Both the position numbers and the translations under genes were made by a program. The notes beneath the pieces are model-generated. The model made no database searches and was not told the origin of the DNA. It was given only the letters and a program-made list of their open reading frames with translations. A stretch of 64,000 nt of DNA from Labia minor (taxonomy: Eukaryota > Arthropoda > Insecta > Dermaptera > Spongiphoridae), in contig OY720346.1 of the NCBI GenBank assembly GCA_963082975.1, positions 49,448,296-49,512,295 of the forward strand, read 5' to 3'. Of this stretch, positions 25,501 to 38,000 are shown one piece after another (within the stretch, counting starts at the first letter, position 1; every line of letters begins with the position of its first letter).

Positions 25501-26730
25501 CCCTTTATTTTATAATTAAATTTTGTTTTTGTTACCATTAAAATTGAAAATTGAATTATTTACATTTTCAATGCTAAAATTAATCTTTTCAAAAAAATTA
25601 AGGGAGAGATTTTTAAATTAAATATATTTTAGAATATGATTTTAGGAGTATTTTTATATTTTTTTATTGTAAATATGATTATTTTAATTTTTAATCAAAT
25701 ATTAACTTAAATATGAAGAATACCTTCTAAGCTTTGGTCGTATCCTTTTGTGAAGAAAAGCATCGCTTTAGCCGCCCTTTCGGGTGTCTTGAGGAGGCCT
25801 TGCCTGTCCGGATCCTCCCCCAAGGAGCCTAACAAGAGACGATACGCCCGTGCCATGTCAGGTATTAACGCTTCTCGCGTAGGCGGACGATGGTCAAGCT
25901 CAAGATCATGATGGAATGTACAATTCTCATGACCTATTAAAAAAAAACAACATTGGATTAGCAAACTGATTTGAAAATTTAACCGGTTAAAGGTCAATTA
26001 AATAATCAACAATACTAACTTTGTATTATTGACAAAGATGGTGTTATATATAAAATTGTATATATATAAAAAATATGACATTTTATTTATTTATTTATAT
26101 ATTATGTATATTAATTAATATATTAAATTAATTAAATAAAAAGAAAAGAGTGAAAATTGTTAGGTCGCTTTTGTTTCTAAGCACTTAGTCAAGAGATTCT
26201 CAACTAGTGGGGCGCGCTCTCCTAGGGGGCGCGAAAATATCCAAGAGAAAATAATATTTTAAAAAATTTGTCAACTGGCTGAAAGGAAAGCACATCTATA
26301 TAGAAAAACTCTCATTTTGACAATTTAAAAAGTGAATCCAAAATACAAAATATACTTATATTGTTGTATACATTTTATTGTAGCCGGAGGGATGGGGGAT
26401 GAAAATTATGATTGAAAACTGGTCCGTAAATACTGAAAGGTTGAGAAACGTTTGCTTATGCCAATCCAGCTTGAAGTAAATAAAAATAAAAAAAGTTTAA
26501 TTTTGAATAAATTTAAATAATATTATCAAAATGAATTAATCTCTTCATGATAAAATAAATATATTTTTCAATTTTTCTTTATTGGATATTTATTATTTTA
26601 TTTTCTATATATACGTGCTACTTGATCCTTATTTAATGTCATTCATTTTTTCATTCTTTTTAATATGAATTACCAGTCACGTTTTCAATTTTTAATTTTT
26701 TTTTTCAATCTTTTATATTATCAAAGGGTA

Positions 26731-26776
<46 letters not shown>

Positions 26777-29700
26777 TAGAGAAATAATTGAAAATTTTAT
26801 TTTGTATTTTTAATAGATTAATTAGATATTTATTAATTTTCAAGAATATTCATAATCTCTATTTATTTGTTAAATTATTTTAGACAATCCAACATATGTA
26901 AATCTTATGTATTATATTTTTAAAATATTAAATAAAAATATTATATATATAAGAAAAATTAATTATTTTTTTTGAATTTAGGTATTAGAAATTATTTTTA
27001 GTATTATAAATAAAATAAACTAATAATGTAAAAATTGATAGTGAAAAAATGTTCAAAGTTAAAATAATCAACTCTTCCTAATAGTTAAATGGTTATGTGT
27101 GTATGCTTTTAATATATAAACCTACTAATAAAAGTATTACAAAAAATAATTTAAATTAATAACAATTACTATTCTTTTATTTAGTTATAAATTATCATTA
27201 TTATTATGATTTCATAGTAAATTTTAATATGGAAAAATCTTTTACTTAATTACACTAATTCTTATACTATAAGAGAAATTGTAACTAAGACTTTTATCTT
27301 TTTGCTAAATCCTTTTACTGTCTGATTCAATCAATAAAAGAAAAAGAGAGACGAATAAAAACCCTTTTTTTTATTATTATTACTTCTTTTTCTCTTCATT
27401 CTTTTCTGTTAAGTTAATCCGCTAGAAAATCCCCATCTTTTCTTTATTTTTTTTTCTCTCACACTCTTTTTCTCTTTACTCATATATCTTCTTAGAAATA
27501 AATCCTTCAATCTCTTTCTTTTATTCTTTTTTAACTAAAATTAAATTATATGATAAAGCAATTTAAAAATGAAAAAAAATATGTTTATATAATTAAAAAT
27601 TACTAGATGTTTCCTGTTTCTATTAGTGTAAATTCATTTAACACTTTAATGTTCATAAAGAAGGAGCAAAAAAAAGATTATTTAAATATAATAATAAATT
27701 TATAAGAAATATTTTTTGTTTAATCACACATTTTGTGGTTCTATGTATTCACTTTTTACAGGGATTTTCATTCTTTATCACAAAAACATGGCACATAAAT
27801 ATTAAAGTACCGGGACCCCGAGCCTCGGCTCGGTACTTAAGTTAAAAAAAATGATTCATTATTATTGGATTTGGCTGGTAATATTAATACCTGGGACACC
27901 GAGCTCTCGCTCTACCCTTTAAAAAATATTGATACACAATTCTTTAATTATTTATTACAATTATTAAATGTTACACATTTGCATCAATCTGATTAAAATT
28001 AATGAACTTGTGCTCCTCAATAATACATAAATATATAATATATAGGTACATATATTTTTTTTCTATAGTGTTTTTTTGAAAAACTGTTTAGCGCCCCAAG
28101 TGGTTATAAAACAAACTAAAGACAAAAAACGTGCTTTGCAGCTTTTCGGAATTAAAAAAGCAAAATTGGCAGTCGTGGGACTGGCCGACAGAAGTGAAAA
28201 CTTCTGCGTAAGAAATTTTAAAACAGACGAAATTCGCGCTATTTCACGAGAAAGATGAATTTCATATGCATGTATATATATATAACTTATATATTATTTT
28301 AAACATATATTTTAAACAAATTTGTAACTTATATTTATATATATATAAATACACAACTTTGTTTAAAATATTGCAATACGAACTGTTTTATAATTCTTAT
28401 CTCTAACATAAAATATATATTTATTATGTGAAGTTCATTTCGTATAATTTTGATTATATATGTATATATGAAATGAACTTTACATAATAAATATATATTT
28501 ATATGTTAGAGATAATTTATAAAACAGTTCTAATGACAATTCAAATTTCGCGCTCTGTTATAAGAAATTTGAAAGCAGATGGTTTCATGGTGTTGGTCAC
28601 GATCACGCGAGTTCTATACTTTTTCCCCATCCCGCAAAAGTGCTCAACGCCGCTAAAGAAGTTTTCACTTCAAAAATTATTTAATATTTGGAAATATATC
28701 TGACTTATAGAAAAAATGAATATTAATTAAAGAAAGAAATAGTTTTTAAAATATCCTGAATAATATGTAACAATTTTCAAGATAGAAATTTATTACAATA
28801 TTACAATTATTAACTGTTGCATCATTGCATCAATCTGATTAAAATGAATGGAACTTCGGGTACTCAATAATAATAAATAAAATAATATTAATAAATATAT
28901 TGAATAATATTTTATTGAAAAAATATTAAAACTTATAAAACTATCTAAAACTTTATTAATAAAAGAACAATGAATAAATAAATATAGAATAGTAATTTAT
29001 TAAAAAGTAAACAATAGATAAAAAGAAAAAAAAATAACAAAATCATTATTTTCATTTTTAAATAACGATTCACCCGGCGAGTTTCGAACCGACGAAATCC
29101 ACTCGTTAAAACATCAGTCCAACCGCTGGACTATATGTATTTAGATAAAAAATTGTCATTTTTTTACTGTCTTAGCAGGCAGTATTAAAAATTTTGACGT
29201 TTTCCATATATAATTTTCAATTAAGAAATTAATAATGAAGCTGTATGTTTCAAGAGATATCATCAATAAAACTTAATTTTTCTTTATAAATACTATATCT
29301 AGTGTGAATTTGAAAAAAATCGTTAGAGCGGTTTTTGAGAACCAATATATATAGATAAATACATATATACAATTTTAGCTAGCATAATAAGATAAGATAA
29401 AGGAAAAGTAAAAATACATTATGTAAAAAATAATAAAATTTGAAAATTGTTATAGTTTTCTGTCTCTAAAATCTTACTATCTTAGTTTCAGTGTGAATTA
29501 TCAAAAAAATTATTTTTTTTTTGTTGTTAGTATTATTATTTTTCACTTATTTGATTATCAAGTATTCAAAATAATTTCATTTCTTTTCTTTTTGACTTTG
29601 TATTTGTATTAAAGTGAATTTTTTTAAATATATTTTAAAATGACTGATTAATTGTTATAGTTGTCCATATTATCACTGTTATTTCATTATTTCATTCATT

Positions 29701-32558
29701 TAATACTAAAAGCGTCAAGGTAAAGCGATAAGTTTATTTGATGTAATATTTATATGAGAAAATTTTGAATAATAATGACTAATTGATCTATATAATATTT
29801 CAGTTTTCTAGAAAAGGGGATCAAAAATATTTTTTCGTTATTTTGAATATTATAAAGACATTTTTCTATTTTCTCTTAAAATTCCTATTTCCATTTCATT
29901 TTCTCAAAAACGAAGCTTTGTTTTTTTACATTTTTAATGTATTAGGTATTTTGAGGAGTAATGATTTTCAAATTAAAATATATAGAAAAATATTTATGGT
30001 ATTTTTCAATAATTTAAACTATTTGGAAGATACTTTTGAAAATGAACATATCCAATATTACCAACTTCTCCCTATACTATTTATAAATTAAAGAAAAAAT
30101 GAAATTCATTGTACAGTGGTACCTCGACATATGAGTGCCCCAACATACGAGTTTTTCGAGATACGAGCCGACGAGCAAGTGATTTTTTTTGCTTTTAGTT
30201 ACGAGCGAAATTCGAGATACGAGTTCATTTCGAGTTTATTTCTTTACATTCTCTTTTTTGTTTTTGTGCAATATATAATTTGATATTTATAAATACGTGT
30301 TTATTATTCAAAACCACGTAACAGAAATAACTGGGGTGACATTTTGGAGGTTGGAACGGATTAATGGTAGTTCAATTGTTTTGTATGGGGAAATTTGCTT
30401 CGAGATACGAGTAATTCAAGATACGAGCAAGGTTGCAGAACGAATTAAACTCGTATGTCGAGGTACCACTGTATTACTTATTAATAATTATTCGTATAAC
30501 TTATATTATTTTATTATTATTGGTGAACAATTGTTTCGTCAATAATATAAACAATATAATTTGTATAGGATTAAAATTGTTAACAACATTGTATTAGTTT
30601 TTTATTATTGTAACAATATATTGTTTTTTTTTGAAAAAATAAAAATATTAAAATAAAAACAAAATTACAGAAAATTAAAAAATTCCAAATTATATATATA
30701 TATATAAATTTATAATTTTCTATTTTAACAATAGAATCAGAATATCACAAGAATATAAAAAAGAACAAAATGCTTACAAAGAATAAACCTTTCTCTGATT
30801 GTTAAAATTTTGAATTTAAAAATTTATTTTTCACGATTTAAAGATAATTTACGTATAAACTTAATAGTTTATTAAAAGATAGGTAAATAAATATATTGTA
30901 TGTATAGATTCTTAATTTAAAAATTTTCTTTTTTAGACCTCATTTCAGAAAAATTATAAAATATTTCTTGAAAACTTTACAATAACCGTATAGGTATATA
31001 TTTTTGATAATTTTTCTATTATAGATTTACAGTAAACTAACATTTTTAAAATCACGAACGTTAACATTGGTTTTCATTGTTTATGTTTATGCGATAATCC
31101 GGCCTTGTATAATAGTAATATATACTTAATAAGTCGGATGATTAATCGAACATTATAAAGTTGTATATAATCAGAGGCGGATTATCCGTAAGGCAAACTA
31201 GGCACGTGCCTAGGGGCGTATAGTTACAAGGGGCGCGCGAGCTCAGAATTTTTAAAATTTATAGTATTATGATGGACACATTTATGGCCGATACAGGGGC
31301 GCCGATAAAGTGATTGCCTAGGGCGCTCTGGACCTTTAATCCGCCACTGTATATAATTAAAATAATATTAAAAACAATTTAATTAATTAATTAATTATTA
31401 AGAATAATTAATATTATCGCATTGATTTATTCGAAGAAGGATGAAAGAAAAAGAGAATGAATAAAATTTTTATATGTGGGTGTTGGAAAAGTAAAAGAGA
31501 TGTAATTTATCTCAAAAGCCTTCTCATTAATTCTTTATAATTTTATAAAAGTAGAAAATAAAATCCCAAAAAAAAAATAAAAATAAAAAAGAAGAGAAGA
31601 AAATAGAAAACAGGAAGGAAATGATTTTACTTTAAAAGCATTTTAATTCTTTATAAAGAAAATTAAAGTTAAATATAATGAAAAGAGTGTGTAAGAGAGA
31701 GGGAGAATTAATAATTACTTATTTCCACTTTTTTCCTCTCTAGTGCTTCTTTTATTTTCTATTCTCCACTTCATTCACTTTTCCATTCTTTTCTCATCCC
31801 CTTGAGAGAATCAAATACTTTCCCCATCCTATTTCCCAACCATATCATTACAATGTCTATCAATCCTAAGAACTTCTTAAAAAAAGTAAATTTTTTTCTA
31901 TTTAAAAGCTTAAATAGTTAATAAAATTTCAATATACACTATGTATAAATTAGAAAATATTATATTTCTATCTACATTTTAATAGTTTATTGTTAATGAA
32001 CAAAATCAGATTTTCTCTAGCAATCGTGCCAACTTTTGATCTTATTAAACTTTTAGAAAAAAACAACTATTTTTCTATTTATATTATACATAAAGTATTT
32101 TGTAGAGAAATGAAACACTATATACCTAGTATTTTCTACCTCCCACTCGGGTCATTTCATCTTTATCTAAATGATAAAAATTCCATAAAAATATAAATAG
32201 TTCGTTATTTATCTAAGGCCTAGGCCACCTAGGCACGTGCCTAGGGCCTCGGAAATTTTTGTACATGTATATTATTTTCCCTTTTTCTTTCTTGGAATTC
32301 TATAATTAAATAGGCCTTCATACTATATACTTTAAAACTACTAAACCCGAAGTATCTGTCCTGACTGAGAAATAGGCCTGGAATTACTATGTTGCAAAGG
32401 GCCCACTTTAGCTTTAGTCCGCCACTGTTCTAAAAGAATTTTATTTCTTAAATTAAGATTAATCCTTTTAATTTTAATATCTGGTCAAAATTTTTGATCT
32501 TCTCGGGATTTATATCTTTCCTTTATAAATATCAATTCAATTCTAACATACTCATATC

Positions 32559-32605
<47 letters not shown>

Positions 32606-35037
32606 AATTATATATTCATATCTTATATACATATATATATTTATTTATATATATTATAGTATGAAGGTATATGAACAATACATATATTGAGACCTTGTTT
32701 TTTGATTCTTTGGAAATGTCTGAGGTGATATAAGTCCTAATGAGTATTAAAAGTTCTATGGAGATTTTTCAAGACAAAGCCAGGAAAACTCACTCGAAGA
32801 AAAACATTCATCATTTTAAGAAGCTGATTTTTACGATATCATGGAAGTTAATTAAAAACTATTCGTAGAATCGTCGAGGAGGTCCTCTGTTGAAGCAAAA
32901 CTATTGGTCAGACAAGGTCGAATTTTAATCTAAATAACAACCGAAATTTAAATTCTTAACTGAAAAAGTAACTGACAAGACTTTTTAAGCTGAAGGGGCC
33001 ATTTAAGTTAAAAAGGATTATATAGAGTAAATGTGTTCTTTTTGACCTAACTGACAATTTAGCAAAAAAAGGAGAGAAACCCCATTTTTGCAATAGATAT
33101 CATTGTTTCATAATAATTCTTTCTCTCTGTATTTTGGAATTTTTATAATTGAATCGATATATAGGCACAGGGTAAATAGAAGGTGTTGGTGTTAATATAC
33201 AATCTAATAAATCAAATCAAATTTACCAGAATTTGTCTTTGTGGTGTTGTCGTGTTGCATTCTCCCTCATCGACTGATGATTGACTGACCTTAACTTTTT
33301 TTTTTTGCTCTCTCTATCACTCTTTCTCACTCTAGTTGTTCACGTTTTTCAATATAGTCTTTTTTATTATTATTAATAAAGATAGAAAAAAAAATGTTGT
33401 AACAATTTATGTACATTTCATCAGATCTTAGGATATCTTAAGGATTCAATCCAATGGAACAAAATGAATTAAATACCAATATCATTCATGTATTGCTTTG
33501 TTCATTCATCAAAACAGAAAAAACAAAGTAAATTAAAAAAAACAAGTCTCACTACAAATACACTTGTTGCCTCTAAACACCTGTTGTTTGTCCATCTTAA
33601 AACCTTTAATACATGGGATATATAAAATAATGAAAAATCAATATCACTTATATATATATATATATATACTTATATATTTATATTTATATAAATCAATGGT
33701 TTTTAATATTAGATAATAATTAGTTTATTAAAATAGTTTCTTAAACTTATAAACTTTTAATTTTTATGGATTATTATTTTTCTGGTAAATTTCATATTAA
33801 TTATTATAAAATTAGTTTAAATTATATCCTTAGAGTTACTTATACCATAGTTTGTTAATTCTGTTTGTATGTATAATAACTATCAGACGAATTCTTTTAT
33901 CTTTAGTCACTAAAATGTTTTAGGATTTATTTAATTAATTGATCTTATACATTATAATGTATTATATAATGACATTAATTTCTACAATTATCATTACTTT
34001 ATTATATATAATGTCTACCAATATTTTTAGGATATTCCTTGATTAAATTGTTCTTCTACATTTTAAAACTAAAAATAGATTATTTTAGTTTTATCTAAAT
34101 TTTATCAAATCAATTATGAAAATGTTTTTAATATTTATATGATAATTTAGGTATTTAAAAGTAATTTTATTTTATCTTTTTAAATGTATTATAGATAAAA
34201 ATTATAGGATCAATGAAATAAATTTGGCTGAATAAAATTTTTATCATTGAGCAGAAGACAAAAATAATTTTAAAATAAAAATGATGATTAATAATATTAA
34301 TAAAATAATTCACATATCGAAAATGTCGCCAATAGGATTTAGATAAACGATATTATAGATTTATATATATATAATTTTGAAAAATAATAGTTATATATAC
34401 ATGTATATCTATAAATTTGATAAGAATTAAAATTTTAGCCTGACATAGCCATGAACTTTTCTTTAGATAAATTTTATCAGAATTATTAATTTAAAAACAT
34501 TATAAAATTAACTGACAATATAGTGCTACTTAGATCTACTAAAAGACTACTTAGAAAGGAAGGGAGGGAGGTTGAATTGAAGTGAATGGTGACATGGTCA
34601 ACTAAGTAACCGCAGTTAGTCTGGCAATCAAGAGGAAAGAAAGAATGCTGACCTCCACTAAATATGAGTCACAGTCAAGGAAATTCCCCCAAAAGAAGAA
34701 AGAAAAGTGTGTCCCCACTACTATAATCATACAAATGAAAAAAAAACTAATTAATTTATAGGATTTCAGTGAATCCCAGAATCAAATTTATTATTGCTTT
34801 TATTGTGATACTAATCAGTATGTATAGAAAAAAGAGAAAGAAAGAGAAAGAGATAAGTAGAGGAAAATTAGATCTTATTCAAGTCTTATAATATAAAGAA
34901 TTACAAAAATAAAATAAAAATTTTACTTTTCTTATTAACTCTCTTAGCAAGGATCAAGGACAATAGTGAAGTGAATGAAAATGTCACCTTCTCTTCCACC
35001 TATTCATATTAATATTTAACCTTCTCTTTTAGAATAA

Positions 35038-35084
<47 letters not shown>

Positions 35085-38000
35085 TTATAAATTCCAAAAA
35101 TTATTTTCCAATTTTATTTATATCTATTTATATGATACCTATAGAGGAATGAAAGTTATGTTTTATATTCCATACAATAATACACATTAATGTCTCTTGA
35201 GTCGAAAAACCTCAGATTCACACATATATATATAAGGTCAGACTAGAAGAATTTAATATTTAAAATATATTTGTGGGATTGTAATTTTACAATAATTTTT
35301 TCTTTATATAATAAATCATTTTAATGATTTTTGTAATTTCTTCAAAAATATTAAATATAGTTTTGATTGAATTATTTTAAAACAATCGGGTTACAGAATT
35401 ATTTCACTTTTAAAATAAATGTTATTTTAATTAGACTAAGGTTAAGATTTAATTAAAACATTCAGTGAAGTAATTTATGTGTTCAATGCACATTTCGGTT
35501 ATTACACCATCATCAGAACCTTTCTTCTTTTTAAAATTTCTTATTGAAAATGCCAAAATGCATATAAAGGAAATATATAAATCAACTTAAAATTTCTCCG
35601 AGTGTTTAAATTAAAAATTATTTTTAATATGTATTATATTTTTCAGTTTAATTTAAATTTATACAAAATATTGAAATGTTTCAAACGTTACTGTAAAATT
35701 AGTTTCATTTCTAATTTATATTAAAAGTATCTCTCTAATGATTTTTTAAATGAATTTGTTATCTTTTATAGATATAATTTATAAAAAAAAATAAATTTAC
35801 AAACAAATTTAGGAATATATTAATTAACAATAATTAAATGGTTGCGTTAGAGTCAGTCGATGAATAATGGCTTTTGTTTATATGATTTCTTTTTTAATTA
35901 TATTTATATGGCCTCGGCTTATGAACATTTGGCCAGTTACAATTTTGTTTCTTATATATACGAATGTATTTATATTTATATGTATATTGTTATTGTCTTC
36001 AAAAAGGATTAATCATATTTCAACTATCATATAATAATAATTGAAATATAATCGTTATTTTTAAATAATAAGGAATAAAAGAACAATCAATTGAATTAAA
36101 AATAAAAATAATGATATATATATATATATATAATTCTATACTAAACAGAAAGAGAGTGAAACCTTTAAAGTATCATTCATAAATTACTATATTAACTAGA
36201 AATGAATGGGGATTGAGCCATAATAACTATTTATTTCATTAGTATCTACATTTATATATAAAGTGGAATAATTAATGTTAATTGCTTATTTAAAGTGAGA
36301 AAGAGAATGAGAGAAGATAATGTTGAAAGGGCGGAATTTAACTTTCTCCTATTCATCCTATTAATAATTTAAACAGGCAAAATGTCTACACTATTAACTT
36401 AATCATTATAATGTATTTATTAAATATACCATTTTGTATAAAAACTATTCAACATAAATTTAGGTTAATCAATTTAATTTATTTATTGAATTATAAAATA
36501 AAATAGTGAAATGAAAGAATAAAAGAAAAATATATATAAATATATATATATATATAATATTTAATATTAACGTTTAAATAAAATATAATCTATTTTAAAT
36601 ATTTAATTAAAACTTTGAGATTATATATATATATTTTTAAATTTCGTTCAAATTTATATGATTTCTGAGTTCAAATTTCAATTTTTATGTAGATGTAAAA
36701 AGTAAAAATTTAATTGGACATTAATAAAGAAATAAACCCAAAAGTGGTTAAACTTAAAAAAAACACATTTTATATTATCATATTAATAATTTCTTGAGGA
36801 CGCGGATATTTGATCACTTTAAATTTAGTAATATTCTTATCTTTTGCATTTATAGATGTGATTTAAATAAATGTTTAAAAACATGAAAAAAAATGTCTCG
36901 TTTTATTTAATATTTTAGATAAGAGGCTCAATAATCAACTCTATATATATATTATATATATAACATTGATTCCTAAGCTGCTAAATTATTTATTATCTAT
37001 ATTCATATAATAATAATAGGCACACATAAAATAGGATAAAAATAATATAATAAATAAAATGAATATAAAGAATAAAGAATAGAATAAATTTTCATTCATT
37101 CCAAGCTTATTAATAATATTAATAAATATATCTTCTTTAAAGATTAAATAAATATGAATATATTGAAATATTCAATTTTCCTTATTAAGATTTGAAAGAA
37201 AGAGAGTGAAAGAGAGAGAGAGAGGATATCGAGTAAATGAAGGGGTAAGAAAAGAAAGATCATAGAGGTGGGGGTACCTATTTAATTAATCCCATTAAAT
37301 CTTTATTATTATAATAAATAGAATATATATATTAAAAAATAATCAATATTTGTATTTTATTTATAATCTGTAACAAATAAAAATTCTCTAACAAAAACGA
37401 GTACTTTACCGTAAACTATTTCTTCAAAATTATTAATTAATGGCACAAAATTCAGAAACTAATTAAAAATTTTTAAACAACCAAAACCAAAAAAATTACA
37501 AAATATTTTAAAATTATAATGTGAGAGTGTATTTAAATAAATTATTATCAAATTTACTTATAGCTCGAAAACTAAGCTGATTGAAAATAAAATAAAGGAA
37601 AAAAAAAAGATATAAACTATAAATGAACACTATTTAAATGAATAAAAAAAAATTAAAAATCTTAAAATTGTTTATATTTTGAATCAGAAATTATATATTT
37701 AAATACTTTTTTTTAAATAATATAATTTATTATATATATTATTCGAAAGAAACAAAATTGATTCTGAAATCAATGAAAGTAAGCAATTTAAGGAGGAAGG
37801 CAAAAATTTGTCGATAAGAATATTCGATTTGGGAGATAAAAATATATATAATATATAGATATTTAAAATTTCAATTTTTTAAAAGTTATTTGTTGATATT
37901 TTATATATTCTAAAAACAAAATAATAATAATAATAGATAAGTTGTTGTGTAATTACAAAAAAATATTAAATATTATATAGAATATATACATATATACTAC

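Larger units (their letters stand above)
20038..25723 (-). other. GCH1 intron 2 (5.7 kb)
   Basis: Mostly AT-rich. It contains a hAT-like scrap (20632-20725), a mariner remnant (about 21930-22290), an (AAT)n tract, a truncated hAT-type end (23042-23300), pyrimidine-rich stretches (21120-21190, 22680-22785, 23870-24015) and a GC-richer patch at 25290-25435. No further exon is needed: exons 2 and 3 join in phase across it. Confidence 0.8.
27800..29355. repeat. Composite repeat complex, possibly Helitron-derived
   Basis: A patchwork of dispersed modules. It includes a GC hairpin at 27806-27838 (CCGAGCC/GGCTCGG) with a weaker relative near 27890, the 14-kb module at 28140-28260, a 62-bp inverted repeat, the fold-back centre sequence at 28624-28672, and a direct repeat (ATTACAATTATTAA and TTGCATCAATCTGATTAAAA) at about 27955 and 28798. 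The right border, read on the minus strand from 29355, is A then TCTATATATATTGG with AAAACCGCTCTAACGATT, which resembles insect Helitron 5' ends. A matching CTAG end was not found, so the left border is open. Confidence 0.5.

Noticed and set aside
28076-28258. Plus-strand open frame ([17 protein letters not shown]...)
   Set aside because: The DNA is a dispersed repeat (also at 14.3 kb in the other orientation). The frame is short and no protein family matches.
29070-29140. Functional tRNA gene on the minus strand
   Set aside because: Box A and box B look good, but the anticodon and acceptor stems do not pair and the T stem has mismatches. Kept only as a tRNA-derived repeat.
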